34,676 nt of DNA from Clostridia bacterium (GTDB taxonomy: Bacteria > Bacillota_A > Clostridia > Oscillospirales > Acutalibacteraceae). The notes under the pieces are model-generated. The model was not told the origin of the DNA. It was given only the letters and a program-made list of their open reading frames with translations, and did not search any database. Where the stretch lies: NCBI GenBank assembly GCA_024699005.1, contig JAILQN010000014.1, positions 1 to 34,676 on the forward strand. Direction: 5' to 3'. The translations under genes were made by a program, and so were the position numbers. Positions 26,601-34,260 of this stretch are shown piece after piece. How positions within the stretch are numbered: the first letter of the stretch is position 1; each line of letters opens with the position of its first letter.

Positions 26601-28938
26601 GGGTTCGCCCGTCGGCGTTTACACCATCACCCCGTCGGGTCAGACCGCCGCGAACTACAATATCGAGTATATCAACGGCAGTCTTACGGTCGGCAAGAGG
26701 AACATTACCGTCACTCCCGACGCCGTGACAGGCATGACCTACGGCGCGGAGCTGCCCGCGATCACATACACCTACACAGGCTTCTACGGTTCCGATACAA
26801 CATCCCTTATCTCCAACACTCCGACGTATACCACACCTTACACAGCAGGCACGTCGCCCGTCGGCTCCTATCTGCTGACCGCTGTTGTTTCGAGCCTCAG
26901 CGCGCAGAACTACTCCTTTACGGCAGGCACAAGGAATTTCATCGTCGCAAAGGCGACCCCGGTCATCAATTCGACACCGACCGCAACGATAGTCAATACC
27001 CAGTCGCTTGGCGAAGCCGTGTTCAGGAACGGCCGTCAGACGAATCCCAACAATCCCGTGACCGAAGTTCCGGGCTACTATGAATTTGACGACACCGCCT
27101 TCGTACCTGCGTATGTTCAGAGCGCGACTCCGTACGGCGCGAAATTTGTTCCCACCGATTCGGAAAACTACTGCGAAGTCACCGGTCTTACGGTCAATCT
27201 TTCGATCTCCGCGAAAGCCATCACAGGAACACCCGTCATCTCCGGCTCCGCGATGGTTGACAGCACTCTGACAGTAAGCCTTGACGGTATGAATCCTTCC
27301 GCGATCTCCGCCTACAGCATCATCTGGTTTGACGCCGGCAGCGGATATCTCGGCACAGGCGCCTCTTATACGGTCAAGCCGGCAGACGAAGGCAAGAAGA
27401 TCTATGTTCAGGTTACAGCCATCGCGACGCAGGGCTTCACCGGCAATGCGAGCTCCGACCTTACAGCCGAGGTTATTCAGGCGCTTACGCCCGCAAGCCT
27501 TGAACTGCTCAATATCACGGTTCCTGCCTCCAGCCAGTACGACGGAGAGGTCCGCGAGGCGGTCGTAACGGCAAAGAGCGCTTACGCTCCATACATCGGT
27601 GATATCACGGTCTATTATAACGGTTCAACTCAGGCTCCGAAGAACGCAGGCACCTATCAGGTAACCGTCAGCATCGGTACCCCGGCCAAACCCGCGGGCG
27701 GATACACGTCTCAGTATTACGGTCCTGTCAGCGGTCTTGTGGCAGGCACGATCACGATCACAAAACGTGATTTCAACCTGAATTACACAGCTTCGGACAA
27801 GGTTTATGACGGCACGACCACAGCTACGGTATCCATCAATGCGGTAGGCAAAATCGGTTCGGACGACGTTGCGTATGACGAGAGCAGGGCAAAATTCAAC
27901 TTCGACTCCGCCTATGTCGGAACAAACAAGTCCGTCATCGCGAGCGGCCTGACGCTTACAGGCGCCGACGCCGGCAACTACAATCTTGTCACCGCGTCCA
28001 CAAGGAACGCGAACATCACAAAAGCCAAACTTAACGCCACAGCCGTAGCGGAGACCGGCAGAGTATATAACGGCAGCGCCGTGATCAATGTGACTTTCAC
28101 AGGCATCAGCGGCTACAAGGGTTCCGACTCCGAGGCGACTGTACAGATACAGCCCGGCACCGGCACCGCCGCAAGTCCCGACGCTGGCAGCAGACCGGTT
28201 CTTGACATTCAGGCGCAGCTCACCGGCACATCATCCGCGAACTATGAGCTCAACATCCTGAACGTTGCCACCTGCTTTGTTGAAATCGCACAGGCCCCGA
28301 TAGCTCATACCTTCCCGTCAAACGCCACCATCGAATTCGGCAAACCGCTGTCCGAAGCGGTCTTCAGCGTTGCGGGCTCCGGCGACGGCACTTTCGCTTA
28401 TGAGAACGCCGCGTCCACGATCCCCGAATCCATCGGTATTTATGAGAATTACGTAGTAGTCTTCACACCGACCGACAGCGTGAACTTCCTGAGCGACAGC
28501 CAGCCTGTCCGCCTTACGGTTACCACCTGCACGGTGAACTACACCGTTTCGATCACGGGCACGCCGGAAGTCGGAGAAACGCTCACAGCGTCCACTCAGG
28601 GTCTGACTTCTGTTCAGCTGAGTTATCTCAGATATCAGTGGGTCAGGATCGCCTCCGACGGCACGTACTCAAAGATACCCAACGCTGTCCAGCCCACCTA
28701 CACTCTGCAGGAAGCGGACGAGGGCTACACCGTTGCGGTCCTTACGACATTTGACCCGGGTTCACCGTTCGTATTCGCGGACGGAACGACTTCCACCGTC
28801 AGTGGCACGACCGGCATAATGTCCGGAGCGACAGTTGCCATCAAGGCGATAGCGCTCAGCTGGTGGCAGAAGATCCTCAACTGGTTCAGACGCATCATTG
28901 CGGCGATCTCCGGTCTGTCAATGACGATCGGCGGATAA
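23674..28938 (+). CDS. Giant exported MBG/YDG-domain adhesin
   Basis: A 1,754-residue protein; AAGGAGG stands 8 nt before the ATG. A signal peptide (~1-39, ending PKAGAA) leads into a beta-helix-like region to about residue 600, with repeated NNGTLNISGNGTI-type rungs. There follow a spacer domain (~605-735); several MBG-type repeats with TYG and N-Y-N signatures (~735-1170); Ig-like and further MBG-type segments; a YDG domain (~1363-1450, SDKVYDGTTTATVSI) with a related repeat behind it; and a last Ig-like domain (GTPEVGETLTA). The C-terminus is a tryptophan-rich amphipathic helix, WWQKILNWFRRIIAAI. There is no LPxTG motif, dockerin or transmembrane anchor. A surface or extracellular adhesin is likely, probably independent of the cohesin operon. 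Confidence 0.8.
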   Translation: MTGTKRTAFSRVIVTALVMCLALGGLFMLDGILPKAGAATYNVNVASSNNWASAIQGKSSGDIVNITLTGDITGATSLTTIPTGVTVNLNMNGHTIAYDKETTSESIYATSYTDGTYANGTYWGLIRNNGTLNISGNGTIRNKLMSYDREQGNESNAPQKLAAIVNNGTLTLTSGVNVNAYLSAVETKNGKYHDIFLYCVGIYNMGGTVTSNGAIDCGTFVASSNDGGTLGISATSSYCYGFVYGICGGNVTMTGGSVNIQTYAGGYKASATCGEKDHHNAYSVGVYSNNAKILGPVTITAKAAEYMGRNNNDTWSSGQSVSFACGVMYTGSNYPVIGGGASIDAYYEHYKDNVTITIPGSTHSFDECHTDNDPGTYHRRSVAVGGFSSVGNMTYGQHASEQTHGSGYFGSDDLAPASSKYYGEEVYRSGKTGNNYATDCSSVNKVSTSKNSHETHDSTSAKLTNGTVSTSQYVIINRYYNQTVTPANLVRASFRRDTTITASEPRLVQSSYNTGILDATATQNAIYGTSGSVNNVYYYALSSVASDAVAAGTYYNRNFTVDSNNNLTTLTNWNAAGSPMTNAGVGPQTGSTPRITIIYVNYVIKKATDIKFVTADNDASVTNLTNAGGTVTMTYTGKKAVPGTDFQVKIYDTSNQNDVTSVYTVDGTLAGHSNGKTGVQYSYISNGSTVNGLPKNAGEYEITATVSSDTVYASSGTYNRNGRTQTFTLRIEKADITCTDIQDAYTGTYGATTGKLSSGADGIVPLYSFTAKGVNNERPAGSWTVDEQNEVRNAGEYTSVAVSFAPSGADANNYNTFTKYVSITVNKRDVTIIPSVNTLTYGADPASIAYNIAFDTLADADADKEQGWEDGSSYQFLVNGQWVDYYKGLPAGTYPIKITDFAGSQDTNNIWTIQVGTATVNKATLTVKANDDTATYGDGVPNYGAGSVIYSGWTVGTDNEGSALTGALSVTTNYTQGSPVGVYTITPSGQTAANYNIEYINGSLTVGKRNITVTPDAVTGMTYGAELPAITYTYTGFYGSDTTSLISNTPTYTTPYTAGTSPVGSYLLTAVVSSLSAQNYSFTAGTRNFIVAKATPVINSTPTATIVNTQSLGEAVFRNGRQTNPNNPVTEVPGYYEFDDTAFVPAYVQSATPYGAKFVPTDSENYCEVTGLTVNLSISAKAITGTPVISGSAMVDSTLTVSLDGMNPSAISAYSIIWFDAGSGYLGTGASYTVKPADEGKKIYVQVTAIATQGFTGNASSDLTAEVIQALTPASLELLNITVPASSQYDGEVREAVVTAKSAYAPYIGDITVYYNGSTQAPKNAGTYQVTVSIGTPAKPAGGYTSQYYGPVSGLVAGTITITKRDFNLNYTASDKVYDGTTTATVSINAVGKIGSDDVAYDESRAKFNFDSAYVGTNKSVIASGLTLTGADAGNYNLVTASTRNANITKAKLNATAVAETGRVYNGSAVINVTFTGISGYKGSDSEATVQIQPGTGTAASPDAGSRPVLDIQAQLTGTSSANYELNILNVATCFVEIAQAPIAHTFPSNATIEFGKPLSEAVFSVAGSGDGTFAYENAASTIPESIGIYENYVVVFTPTDSVNFLSDSQPVRLTVTTCTVNYTVSITGTPEVGETLTASTQGLTSVQLSYLRYQWVRIASDGTYSKIPNAVQPTYTLQEADEGYTVAVLTTFDPGSPFVFADGTTSTVSGTTGIMSGATVAIKAIALSWWQKILNWFRRIIAAISGLSMTIGG

Positions 28939-28949
28939 CAGCTGATAAA

Positions 28950-28986
28950 ACGTATCTCCCGCTTACCGCGGGAGATATGTTTTTTA
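28950..28986 (+). terminator. Terminator of the MBG/YDG adhesin gene
   Basis: TATCTCCCGC, loop TTACC and GCGGGAGATA form a 10-bp perfect stem (28953-28977), extended by weaker pairs, followed by six T residues. It starts 12 bp after the stop codon. Confidence 0.9.
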
Positions 28987-29040
28987 ATGAATAATGAATA
29001 CTGAAAACCGAATAATGAAGGGCGGGCTTTGCCCGCACCC
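28986..29040. repeat. Half heptamer element with GCGGGC core
   Basis: Five consecutive heptamers from 28986 to 29020 (two exact AATGAAT, then ACTGAAA, ACCGAAT, AATGAAG) lead into GCGGGC-TTT-GCCCGC-ACCC at 29022-29040. The same core with an AAA loop is at 1228-1246. No inverted right arm is present, so the element seems truncated against the Smr gene. Confidence 0.65.
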
Positions 29041-29077
29041 GTTATTATATTGTTTTTGACCGATCGGGGAGTAATCC

Positions 29078-29323
29078 TTACAATTCTTTCAGCACGATCC
29101 TGGTTTCCCCGGGCTGCTCGCCCGGTTCTACCCGCAGAACGTCCGGATTGCTGCGGAATTTCCAATATATCATATCTCTTATCGCCGTGCCGCCTCTGTA
29201 GCCGTGCACGGCGATTATCGTATACACGCCGCTGCCGGCGTTCCGGACCGCGCTTTCAAGGCGTATCCGCGCCTCGTCGACCGTTAAGCCGTGGAGGTCG
29301 ACTTCCCTGACAAAACCGCTCAT
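29078..29323 (-). CDS. Stand-alone Smr-domain protein
   Basis: An 81-residue protein consisting almost entirely of an Smr domain: VDLHGLTVDEARIRLE at the start and VHGYRGGTAIRDMI, the HGxxGG-type loop, in the middle. Smr domains occur at the C-terminus of MutS2 and as single-domain proteins, and several are nicking endonucleases or RNA/ribosome-associated nucleases. The ATG overlaps the stop of the GH109-type gene as ATGA, indicating translational coupling. A longer open frame upstream in the same phase has no ribosome site and lies inside the glycosidase gene, so it is not used. Which substrate this protein cuts or binds cannot be told from the sequence. Confidence 0.8.
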   Translation of the reverse strand: MSGFVREVDLHGLTVDEARIRLESAVRNAGSGVYTIIAVHGYRGGTAIRDMIYWKFRSNPDVLRVEPGEQPGETRIVLKEL

Positions 29324-30564
29324 ATATCGACGGGGCACACTTCGTTCAGGCAGAATTTTGACTTTCTGTACGGCTCGCGGTCGATCCACGTGCCGTTGGT
29401 GAAGTCCGGCACGGGCACCGGCATACCGCCCATTGCGACGGACTGCTCCGAAAGATAGGTGATCGCCATAAGCGCGGCGGTATCGTAGGTGTCTATCGGC
29501 GCTTCCCCGGCGCGCACCGCGTCCGCAAAGCTCTCCAGGACAAGATAGTCCATGCCGCCGTGACCTTTTTTTACGCCTTCGCCCAGATATTCTTTCCAGA
29601 GAGGATGCTCGAATTCCGTTATGCGGTCGTTGAAGCTCTCCCATCTTTCGCCGCTCTCGGTGATCCCCTCGACGGCGAAGAGCCACTGACTGTCCGTGGC
29701 CTCAAAGAACACGCCCTTCGTGCCCTCCACAAGGTAATTGCGCCAGTACGGGCGGGGAAGCGAACAGCCGTGGGTCAGGGTGATGGTCTCGCCACGGGCG
29801 CATTTTATAATGGTGGTTACGACGTCGCCCTCGGCAAAGTCATAGCCGTAAAGGTCGTAGTCCTCGCCCCGTCTGGTTTTTATCCATTCGTTCAGACCTC
29901 TGGATTTGGAGGACATGGACACCAGAGACAAAAACCTGTTGCCGCGGTTTATATCCAGCAGCTTTGCTATCGGCCCCAGCTGATGGGTGGGGTAGAGCTC
30001 GCCGTTCCTGTGCTGGAAATTGAACAGCCTGCCGTGGATGTTCTCTCGTCCCATGACGATCTCTTCCCGCAAATCGTGACGGTAGCCGCCCTCGCAGTGG
30101 ATGATCTCGCCGAACCTGCCCTCTTTAACCATCTTATATACAGCCATTTCCTTGCGGTCGTAGCAGCAGTTCTCCATAAGCATGCAGAACTTTCCCGTCT
30201 CGCGGGAGACGTCGACAAGCTCCCGGAGTTCCGCCTCGCTCGCCGCCCCGCCTACCTCCACGCCGGCGTGGATCCCGGCGCGCATGGCGTCTGCAGCTAT
30301 ACGGGAATGCGTTATCCAGGTGGTTGCGATATACACTCCGTCCAGCTTTTCCTTTGCGAGCATCTGTTTATAGTCGGTATAAGAATTCACCTCGTAGCCG
30401 GTGTAGTTTTCATGCTCTTTAACGCGCCTCAGCCCGTCGGCTGCCCTTTCGGGGACCCTGTCGCAGACCGCGGGGCAGACGACCCCCGGCACGTCGAGCA
30501 TCAGGCTGAGCATGCCCGCTCCGCGCCCGCTGAGACCTATAACGCCTATTCTTACGTCCTTCAT
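29320..30564 (-). CDS. GH109-type alpha-N-acetylgalactosaminidase (Gfo/Idh/MocA fold)
   Basis: A 414-residue protein with an N-terminal NAD-binding Rossmann fold (RIGVIGLSGRGAGML) and a Gfo/Idh/MocA C-terminal domain. Strings typical of family GH109 are visible: FGEIIHCEGGYRHDLRE, NGELYPTHQLGPIAKLLD, DINRGNRFLSLVSMSSKSR and GETITLTHGCSLPRPY. GH109 enzymes use tightly bound NAD+ to remove terminal alpha-GalNAc, for example from blood-group A antigen or mucin O-glycans. No signal peptide is seen, so it would act in the cytoplasm on imported sugars. AAAGGAT stands 7 nt before the ATG. A related dehydrogenase activity cannot be excluded without alignment. Confidence 0.85.
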   Translation of the reverse strand: MKDVRIGVIGLSGRGAGMLSLMLDVPGVVCPAVCDRVPERAADGLRRVKEHENYTGYEVNSYTDYKQMLAKEKLDGVYIATTWITHSRIAADAMRAGIHAGVEVGGAASEAELRELVDVSRETGKFCMLMENCCYDRKEMAVYKMVKEGRFGEIIHCEGGYRHDLREEIVMGRENIHGRLFNFQHRNGELYPTHQLGPIAKLLDINRGNRFLSLVSMSSKSRGLNEWIKTRRGEDYDLYGYDFAEGDVVTTIIKCARGETITLTHGCSLPRPYWRNYLVEGTKGVFFEATDSQWLFAVEGITESGERWESFNDRITEFEHPLWKEYLGEGVKKGHGGMDYLVLESFADAVRAGEAPIDTYDTAALMAITYLSEQSVAMGGMPVPVPDFTNGTWIDREPYRKSKFCLNEVCPVDI

Positions 30565-30607
30565 TTGTTATCCTTTCTGTTATTCAGTAAAGATGACGGT
30601 ATTTTTT

Positions 30608-30775
30608 AATGTGCAATGTGCAATTAGTAATGTGTAATTGCGCTTTGGAATTCGCAATACCGGGCTTTCTTCCGCCCCGTTGGATCAGATTAATTATCTT
30701 CCGGGGCGGTGTAAAGTTAACTGTTGGGATCTTCGTTCGTCGCAATTGCACATTGCACATTGCTAATTGCACATT
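30608..30775. repeat. Heptamer inverted-repeat element E1, AATGTGC type
   Basis: The left arm 30608-30642 reads as heptamers AATGTGC, AATGTGC, AATTAGT, AATGTGT, AATTGCG. The reverse complement of the right arm 30741-30775 reads AATGTGC, AATTAGC, AATGTGC, AATGTGC, AATTGCG. The interior carries a hairpin CCGCCCCG (30672-30679) / CGGGGCGG (30712-30719). The right arm encodes the last residues and stop of mnmA. Confidence 0.85.
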
Positions 30776-31839
30776 GAAATGGTTCCTCCGCCGATCACTT
30801 TCTCTCCGTCGTAAAGCACTATCGCCTGACCGGGAGTGACGGCGCGCTGAGGTTCGTCGAATCTGATGATCACCTTATTGTTTTCAACCGTGACCGCGCA
30901 GGGCTTTTCCGGCGCTCGGTAACGGGGTTTCGCTTTGCAGTAAACCGTTTCCTGCGGCGCTGCGCCGGAGATCCAGTTGAAATCTCCCGCCGTGACAGTA
31001 TCGGAATACAGGTCTTTGTTTTCACCTACGGTCACGGTATTGTCCCGCATGTCTTTATCAACGACGTAGACCCTCTCGCCCATGGGCAGCCTGAGCCCGC
31101 GCCTTTGACCGGGGGTGTATTTCACGGCGCCTTCGTGCCTGCCGATGACGTTGCCCGCCGTGTCCAGGAAGTCCCCCGGCGGGTAGGTCTTGCCGGTGTA
31201 GTTCTCCATGAATCTCACGTAGTCACCGTCCGGCACGAAGCAGATATCCTGACTCTCGCGTTTTTTTGCCGTGACAAGGCCGTTGGCTTCCGCCAGAGCC
31301 CGCGCCTCTGTTTTGGTCATATATCCGAGCGGAAAATCCAGAGCAGCGAGCTGCTTCTGGGTGAGCATATACAGCACGTAGCTCTGATCCTTCGCGGGGT
31401 CGAGAGCTTTTTTCAGCTCGTATTTTCCGGTGCCTTCGTTGTATTCTATCCTTGCGTAATGCCCGGTCGCCAGCTTCGAAAAGCCGTGTTCCTCCGCGTA
31501 GTCGAGCAGGGCGCCGAACTTAAGATATCTGTTGCAGTCTATGCACGGGTTCGGGGTGGCGCCGTTTTCGTAGGTGCGTATGAATTTTTCGATCACGAAG
31601 TCCCGGAACTCGGTGCGGTAAGACAGAGTCTCGTGACTGATCCCCAGCTTTTTGCACACGAGGCGGGCATCCTCGCTGTCCGTGTAGGAGCAGCAGGTGC
31701 CGAACGGGTCCGCGCCGATATCTTCGTTGCGGTAAAGCTTCATCGTGACGCCGGCGCATTCATAGCCCTTCTCAAGCATCCTGAGAGCCGCGACGGAGCT
31801 GTCCACTCCGCCGCTCATGGCGATGAGGGCGCGTGCCAT
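30763..31839 (-). CDS. mnmA: tRNA-specific 2-thiouridylase MnmA
   Basis: A 358-residue cytoplasmic enzyme that installs 2-thiouridine at the wobble position (U34) of Lys, Glu and Gln tRNAs using ATP and a relayed sulfur. It shows the PP-loop SGGVDSS near the start, NPCIDCNRYLKF with the catalytic Cys, ATGHYAR, DQSYVLYML, and DICFV with the second catalytic Cys. The start at 31839 (MARALIAMSGG) is chosen by similarity to the family; ATGs at 31851 and 31863 are possible, and no strong ribosome site marks any. The protein ends GGGTISMCN: MnmA proteins usually finish about GGGTI, and the last codons and TAG come from the adjacent heptamer element. Confidence 0.92.
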   Translation of the reverse strand: MARALIAMSGGVDSSVAALRMLEKGYECAGVTMKLYRNEDIGADPFGTCCSYTDSEDARLVCKKLGISHETLSYRTEFRDFVIEKFIRTYENGATPNPCIDCNRYLKFGALLDYAEEHGFSKLATGHYARIEYNEGTGKYELKKALDPAKDQSYVLYMLTQKQLAALDFPLGYMTKTEARALAEANGLVTAKKRESQDICFVPDGDYVRFMENYTGKTYPPGDFLDTAGNVIGRHEGAVKYTPGQRRGLRLPMGERVYVVDKDMRDNTVTVGENKDLYSDTVTAGDFNWISGAAPQETVYCKAKPRYRAPEKPCAVTVENNKVIIRFDEPQRAVTPGQAIVLYDGEKVIGGGTISMCN

Positions 31840-31881
31840 GTGTTTTTCCATTTTTATTTTCATCCAGGAAAGCGTAGAAAT

Positions 31882-31985
31882 AATTAGCAATGTGCAATTA
31901 GCAATGTGCAATGAATGGTTTGTGATTATAAATATTGTCGCGCAGCGACCCTCAATTGCACATTGCTGATTGCACATTGCACATT
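31882..31985. repeat. Heptamer inverted-repeat element E2, AATGTGC type
   Basis: The left arm alternates AATTAGC and AATGTGC twice (31882-31909). The reverse complement of the right arm (31953-31985) reads AATGTGC, AATGTGC, AATCAGC, AATGTGC, AATTG. The centre has a GTCGC-GCA-GCGAC hairpin (31937-31949) and a minus-strand TATAAT (31925-31930) that might serve mnmA. It fills most of the gap between the GH36 stop and the mnmA start. Confidence 0.85.
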
Positions 31986-32015
31986 AATCAACGATGTTAT
32001 TTCAGTAACCGGCAG

Positions 32016-34199
32016 TCAGCTCACTGTCGCCGTAAGCTCCACCATCACGCTTTCCCCGTCGCGGGCTGTCATATAATAGGGGAGGCTTATCCCCGCATAC
32101 ATAAGCGCAGCGCCGGAGTAGATCTCTCCGTCCATATCGCATTTATAATACTTATCCGGGTCGAGCCCCCTGAGCTTTATACCGAACGGGGTCTCGATCT
32201 TTTTGCGCATGGTGACGGCGGTCAGAAGGGCTGTGTTTTTATCGGGGCTGACAAATTCCCACGCGCAGTTGAAATCGTTGTCGAACGGACTCAGGAGCCT
32301 GTATAGATCGCCCTGCCTGATAAGGTCGTAATATTTGTGATAATCCGCGACGCTCTTTCTGACTTCTTTCCGCTCGTCCTCCGTCAGCTTGACGGGGTCC
32401 AGCTCAAAGCCGCCCGTGCCCCAGAGCGCGACGGCGCCCTTGGTGGCGTAACCGGTGCGCGGGCAGGCGGAAACATGTGCGCCCATAGCGGAAGCCGGGT
32501 AGCAGAAGGACGTACCGAACTGTATGGTCAGACGCTCGATCGGGTCGGTATTGTCGCTGCACCAGATCTGCGGCATATAGTAAAGGATGCCCGGATCAAA
32601 ACGTCCGCCGCCGCCGGAGCAGCCCTCGAACAGTACGTCGGGGAACGCTTTCGTCAGCCTGTCCATAAGCTCATACGTGCCCATGATAAAGCGATGGAAA
32701 AACTCCTTTGAAAGATCTTTCGGAAGGATCGCCGAGCCCGCCTCGGACAGATTTCTGTTGAAATCCCATTTGAGATAATCTATTTTGAAATTGGACAGCA
32801 CGCCTGCCATCTGATCAAAGATATTGTCGCGTACGTCCTGCCTTGACATGTCGATGACGTACTGATGTCTGCCCAGGGACGGCGTTCTGCCCGGCACGTG
32901 GACCAGCCAGTCCGGGTGGGCGCGGAACAGGTCGGAATCCGGCGAGATCATCTCCGGTTCGTACCAGATGCCGAATTTAAGGCCGAGAGCGTGGATCCTG
33001 TCTACAAGGACGCCCAGGCCTCCCGGCAATTTTTTCTCATTGACGTACCAGTCGCCCAGGGAGTTCGTATCGTCGTTCCGCCTGCCGAACCAGCCGTCGT
33101 CCATGACCAGCATCTCGATGCCGAGCTCTTTGGCGTGCTCGCCGAAAGCGACCAGTTTGTCGGTGTCGAAATCAAAATACGCCGCCTCCCAGCTGTTGAT
33201 GAGCAGGGGGCGTTTTTCGGTTTTGTATCTGCCGCGGATAAGGTTGTCCGAGTACAGCCTGTGGAAGGTGCGCGACATCTCCCCAAGGCCCTCGTGAGAG
33301 AACACGCAGACCGCTTCGGGAGCCTGAAAGCTCCCGCCCGGCTCCAGTTTCCACTCGAAGTCGTCGGGATTGATACCCATGATGACCCTCACGGAGGCGT
33401 TGAAGTCGACCTCCGCGGAAAAATCGAAGTTGCCGCTGTAAACCAGGTTGAAACCGTAGGCGTCTCCGTGTTCTTCGTCTCCGCCGGCGGAGATAAGAGC
33501 CGCGAACGGGTTCTGACAGTGCGAAGAGGAGCCTCGCTTGGAATGTATTCCCTGCAGCCCGTGGGCGAGCGCGCGCCTTTCAAGCTGTCTCTCGCGCACG
33601 TGCCTGCCCCAGAACGTGATAAGATCGTAATCCATCGTGGGCAGGTCGAGGCAGAGGCTGAAAACACGCTCGATATCAAGGGTATTGCCGCCGGCGTTTT
33701 CGACCTTCACGCTCCTGACGATCGCATCAAGTTTATTGAAAACCGTATAATAAAGGGTAACGACCGCTCCGGTATAGGCGTCGCGGGTGATCAGTTCAAG
33801 AGTATCCGCTTCGCTCTCATCGTTGAGATAAATCTGCGGCAGGGGAGAGATATCGGGCTTGCCGGCATATATCCTGTGCCCGGAATAACGGATATCTGTG
33901 ACGGTGTTGCCGTCGGGATTGCGTATGGCGAGAGCCGAAATGCGCAGGTCGCCGGAACCGTTCACGGAATACTCCATAGGCTCGACGTCCGTAGAGAATA
34001 CCTCGCCGGGTATGTCCGCGCTCGCGGGACTGAACGATGCGTTCACGAACCGCCGCATCGCGCCTTTTACCGCCGTGTCAGGGATATACCTGCCGTAATA
34101 GCAGTGAAGCAGATATCCCGCCTCATTTATTCCGATTATATAGGTTGATTGAGGAGTGTCCAGTTTGAAAAGCTTTTTGTCGCCGTCATATGTTATCAT
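32016..34199 (-). CDS. GH36 alpha-galactosidase
   Basis: A 727-residue enzyme of clan GH-D that releases terminal alpha-galactose. An N-terminal beta-sandwich domain leads into a TIM barrel with MVMDDGWFGRRNDD, IWYEPEMISPDSDL, YLKWDFNRN and CSGGGGRFDPG. The nucleophile is expected at Asp479 (KWD) and the acid/base at Asp549 (CSDNTDP). Length is typical of full-size bacterial GH36. GGAGG stands 8 nt before the ATG and there is no signal peptide, so cytoplasmic action on imported oligosaccharides is likely. Some GH36 members prefer alpha-GalNAc, so the exact sugar is open. It precedes mnmA and the GH109-type gene on the same strand. Confidence 0.93.
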   Translation of the reverse strand: MITYDGDKKLFKLDTPQSTYIIGINEAGYLLHCYYGRYIPDTAVKGAMRRFVNASFSPASADIPGEVFSTDVEPMEYSVNGSGDLRISALAIRNPDGNTVTDIRYSGHRIYAGKPDISPLPQIYLNDESEADTLELITRDAYTGAVVTLYYTVFNKLDAIVRSVKVENAGGNTLDIERVFSLCLDLPTMDYDLITFWGRHVRERQLERRALAHGLQGIHSKRGSSSHCQNPFAALISAGGDEEHGDAYGFNLVYSGNFDFSAEVDFNASVRVIMGINPDDFEWKLEPGGSFQAPEAVCVFSHEGLGEMSRTFHRLYSDNLIRGRYKTEKRPLLINSWEAAYFDFDTDKLVAFGEHAKELGIEMLVMDDGWFGRRNDDTNSLGDWYVNEKKLPGGLGVLVDRIHALGLKFGIWYEPEMISPDSDLFRAHPDWLVHVPGRTPSLGRHQYVIDMSRQDVRDNIFDQMAGVLSNFKIDYLKWDFNRNLSEAGSAILPKDLSKEFFHRFIMGTYELMDRLTKAFPDVLFEGCSGGGGRFDPGILYYMPQIWCSDNTDPIERLTIQFGTSFCYPASAMGAHVSACPRTGYATKGAVALWGTGGFELDPVKLTEDERKEVRKSVADYHKYYDLIRQGDLYRLLSPFDNDFNCAWEFVSPDKNTALLTAVTMRKKIETPFGIKLRGLDPDKYYKCDMDGEIYSGAALMYAGISLPYYMTARDGESVMVELTATVS

Positions 34200-34226
34200 A
34201 GAGCCAACCTCCGCATTTTTTGTTTT

Positions 34227-34255
34227 ATATTATCAATAATGGGAGGAAAAGTCAA
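34227..34255 (-). promoter_or_regulatory. Promoter of the GH36 gene
   Basis: On the minus strand: TTGACT, a 17-bp spacer and TAATAT, about 30 bp before the start at 34199. The -35 box lies five bases from the edge of heptamer element E3. Confidence 0.6.
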
Positions 34256-34260
34256 ATGAT

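Noticed and set aside
23674..28938. Dockerin in the MBG adhesin
   Set aside because: A DADADKEQ stretch near residue 865 looks acidic, but there is no paired calcium-loop plus helix and it lies within an MBG-type repeat.
4211..28938. Sortase (LPxTG) anchoring of the giant proteins
   Set aside because: No LPxTG-type motif followed by a hydrophobic segment and basic tail was seen at any C-terminus.
29078..29686. Long version of the Smr protein (202 codons)
   Set aside because: The extra N-terminus is an Arg-rich shadow of the GH109-type gene; the ATGA overlap at 29320-29323 marks the real start.
29560..30609. Plus-strand open frame of 349 codons
   Set aside because: Antisense to the GH109-type gene, which has clear family motifs and a ribosome site.
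32865..34148. Plus-strand open frame of 427 codons
   Set aside because: It is antisense to the GH36 gene, whose catalytic motifs are intact; the plus-strand product has no domain.
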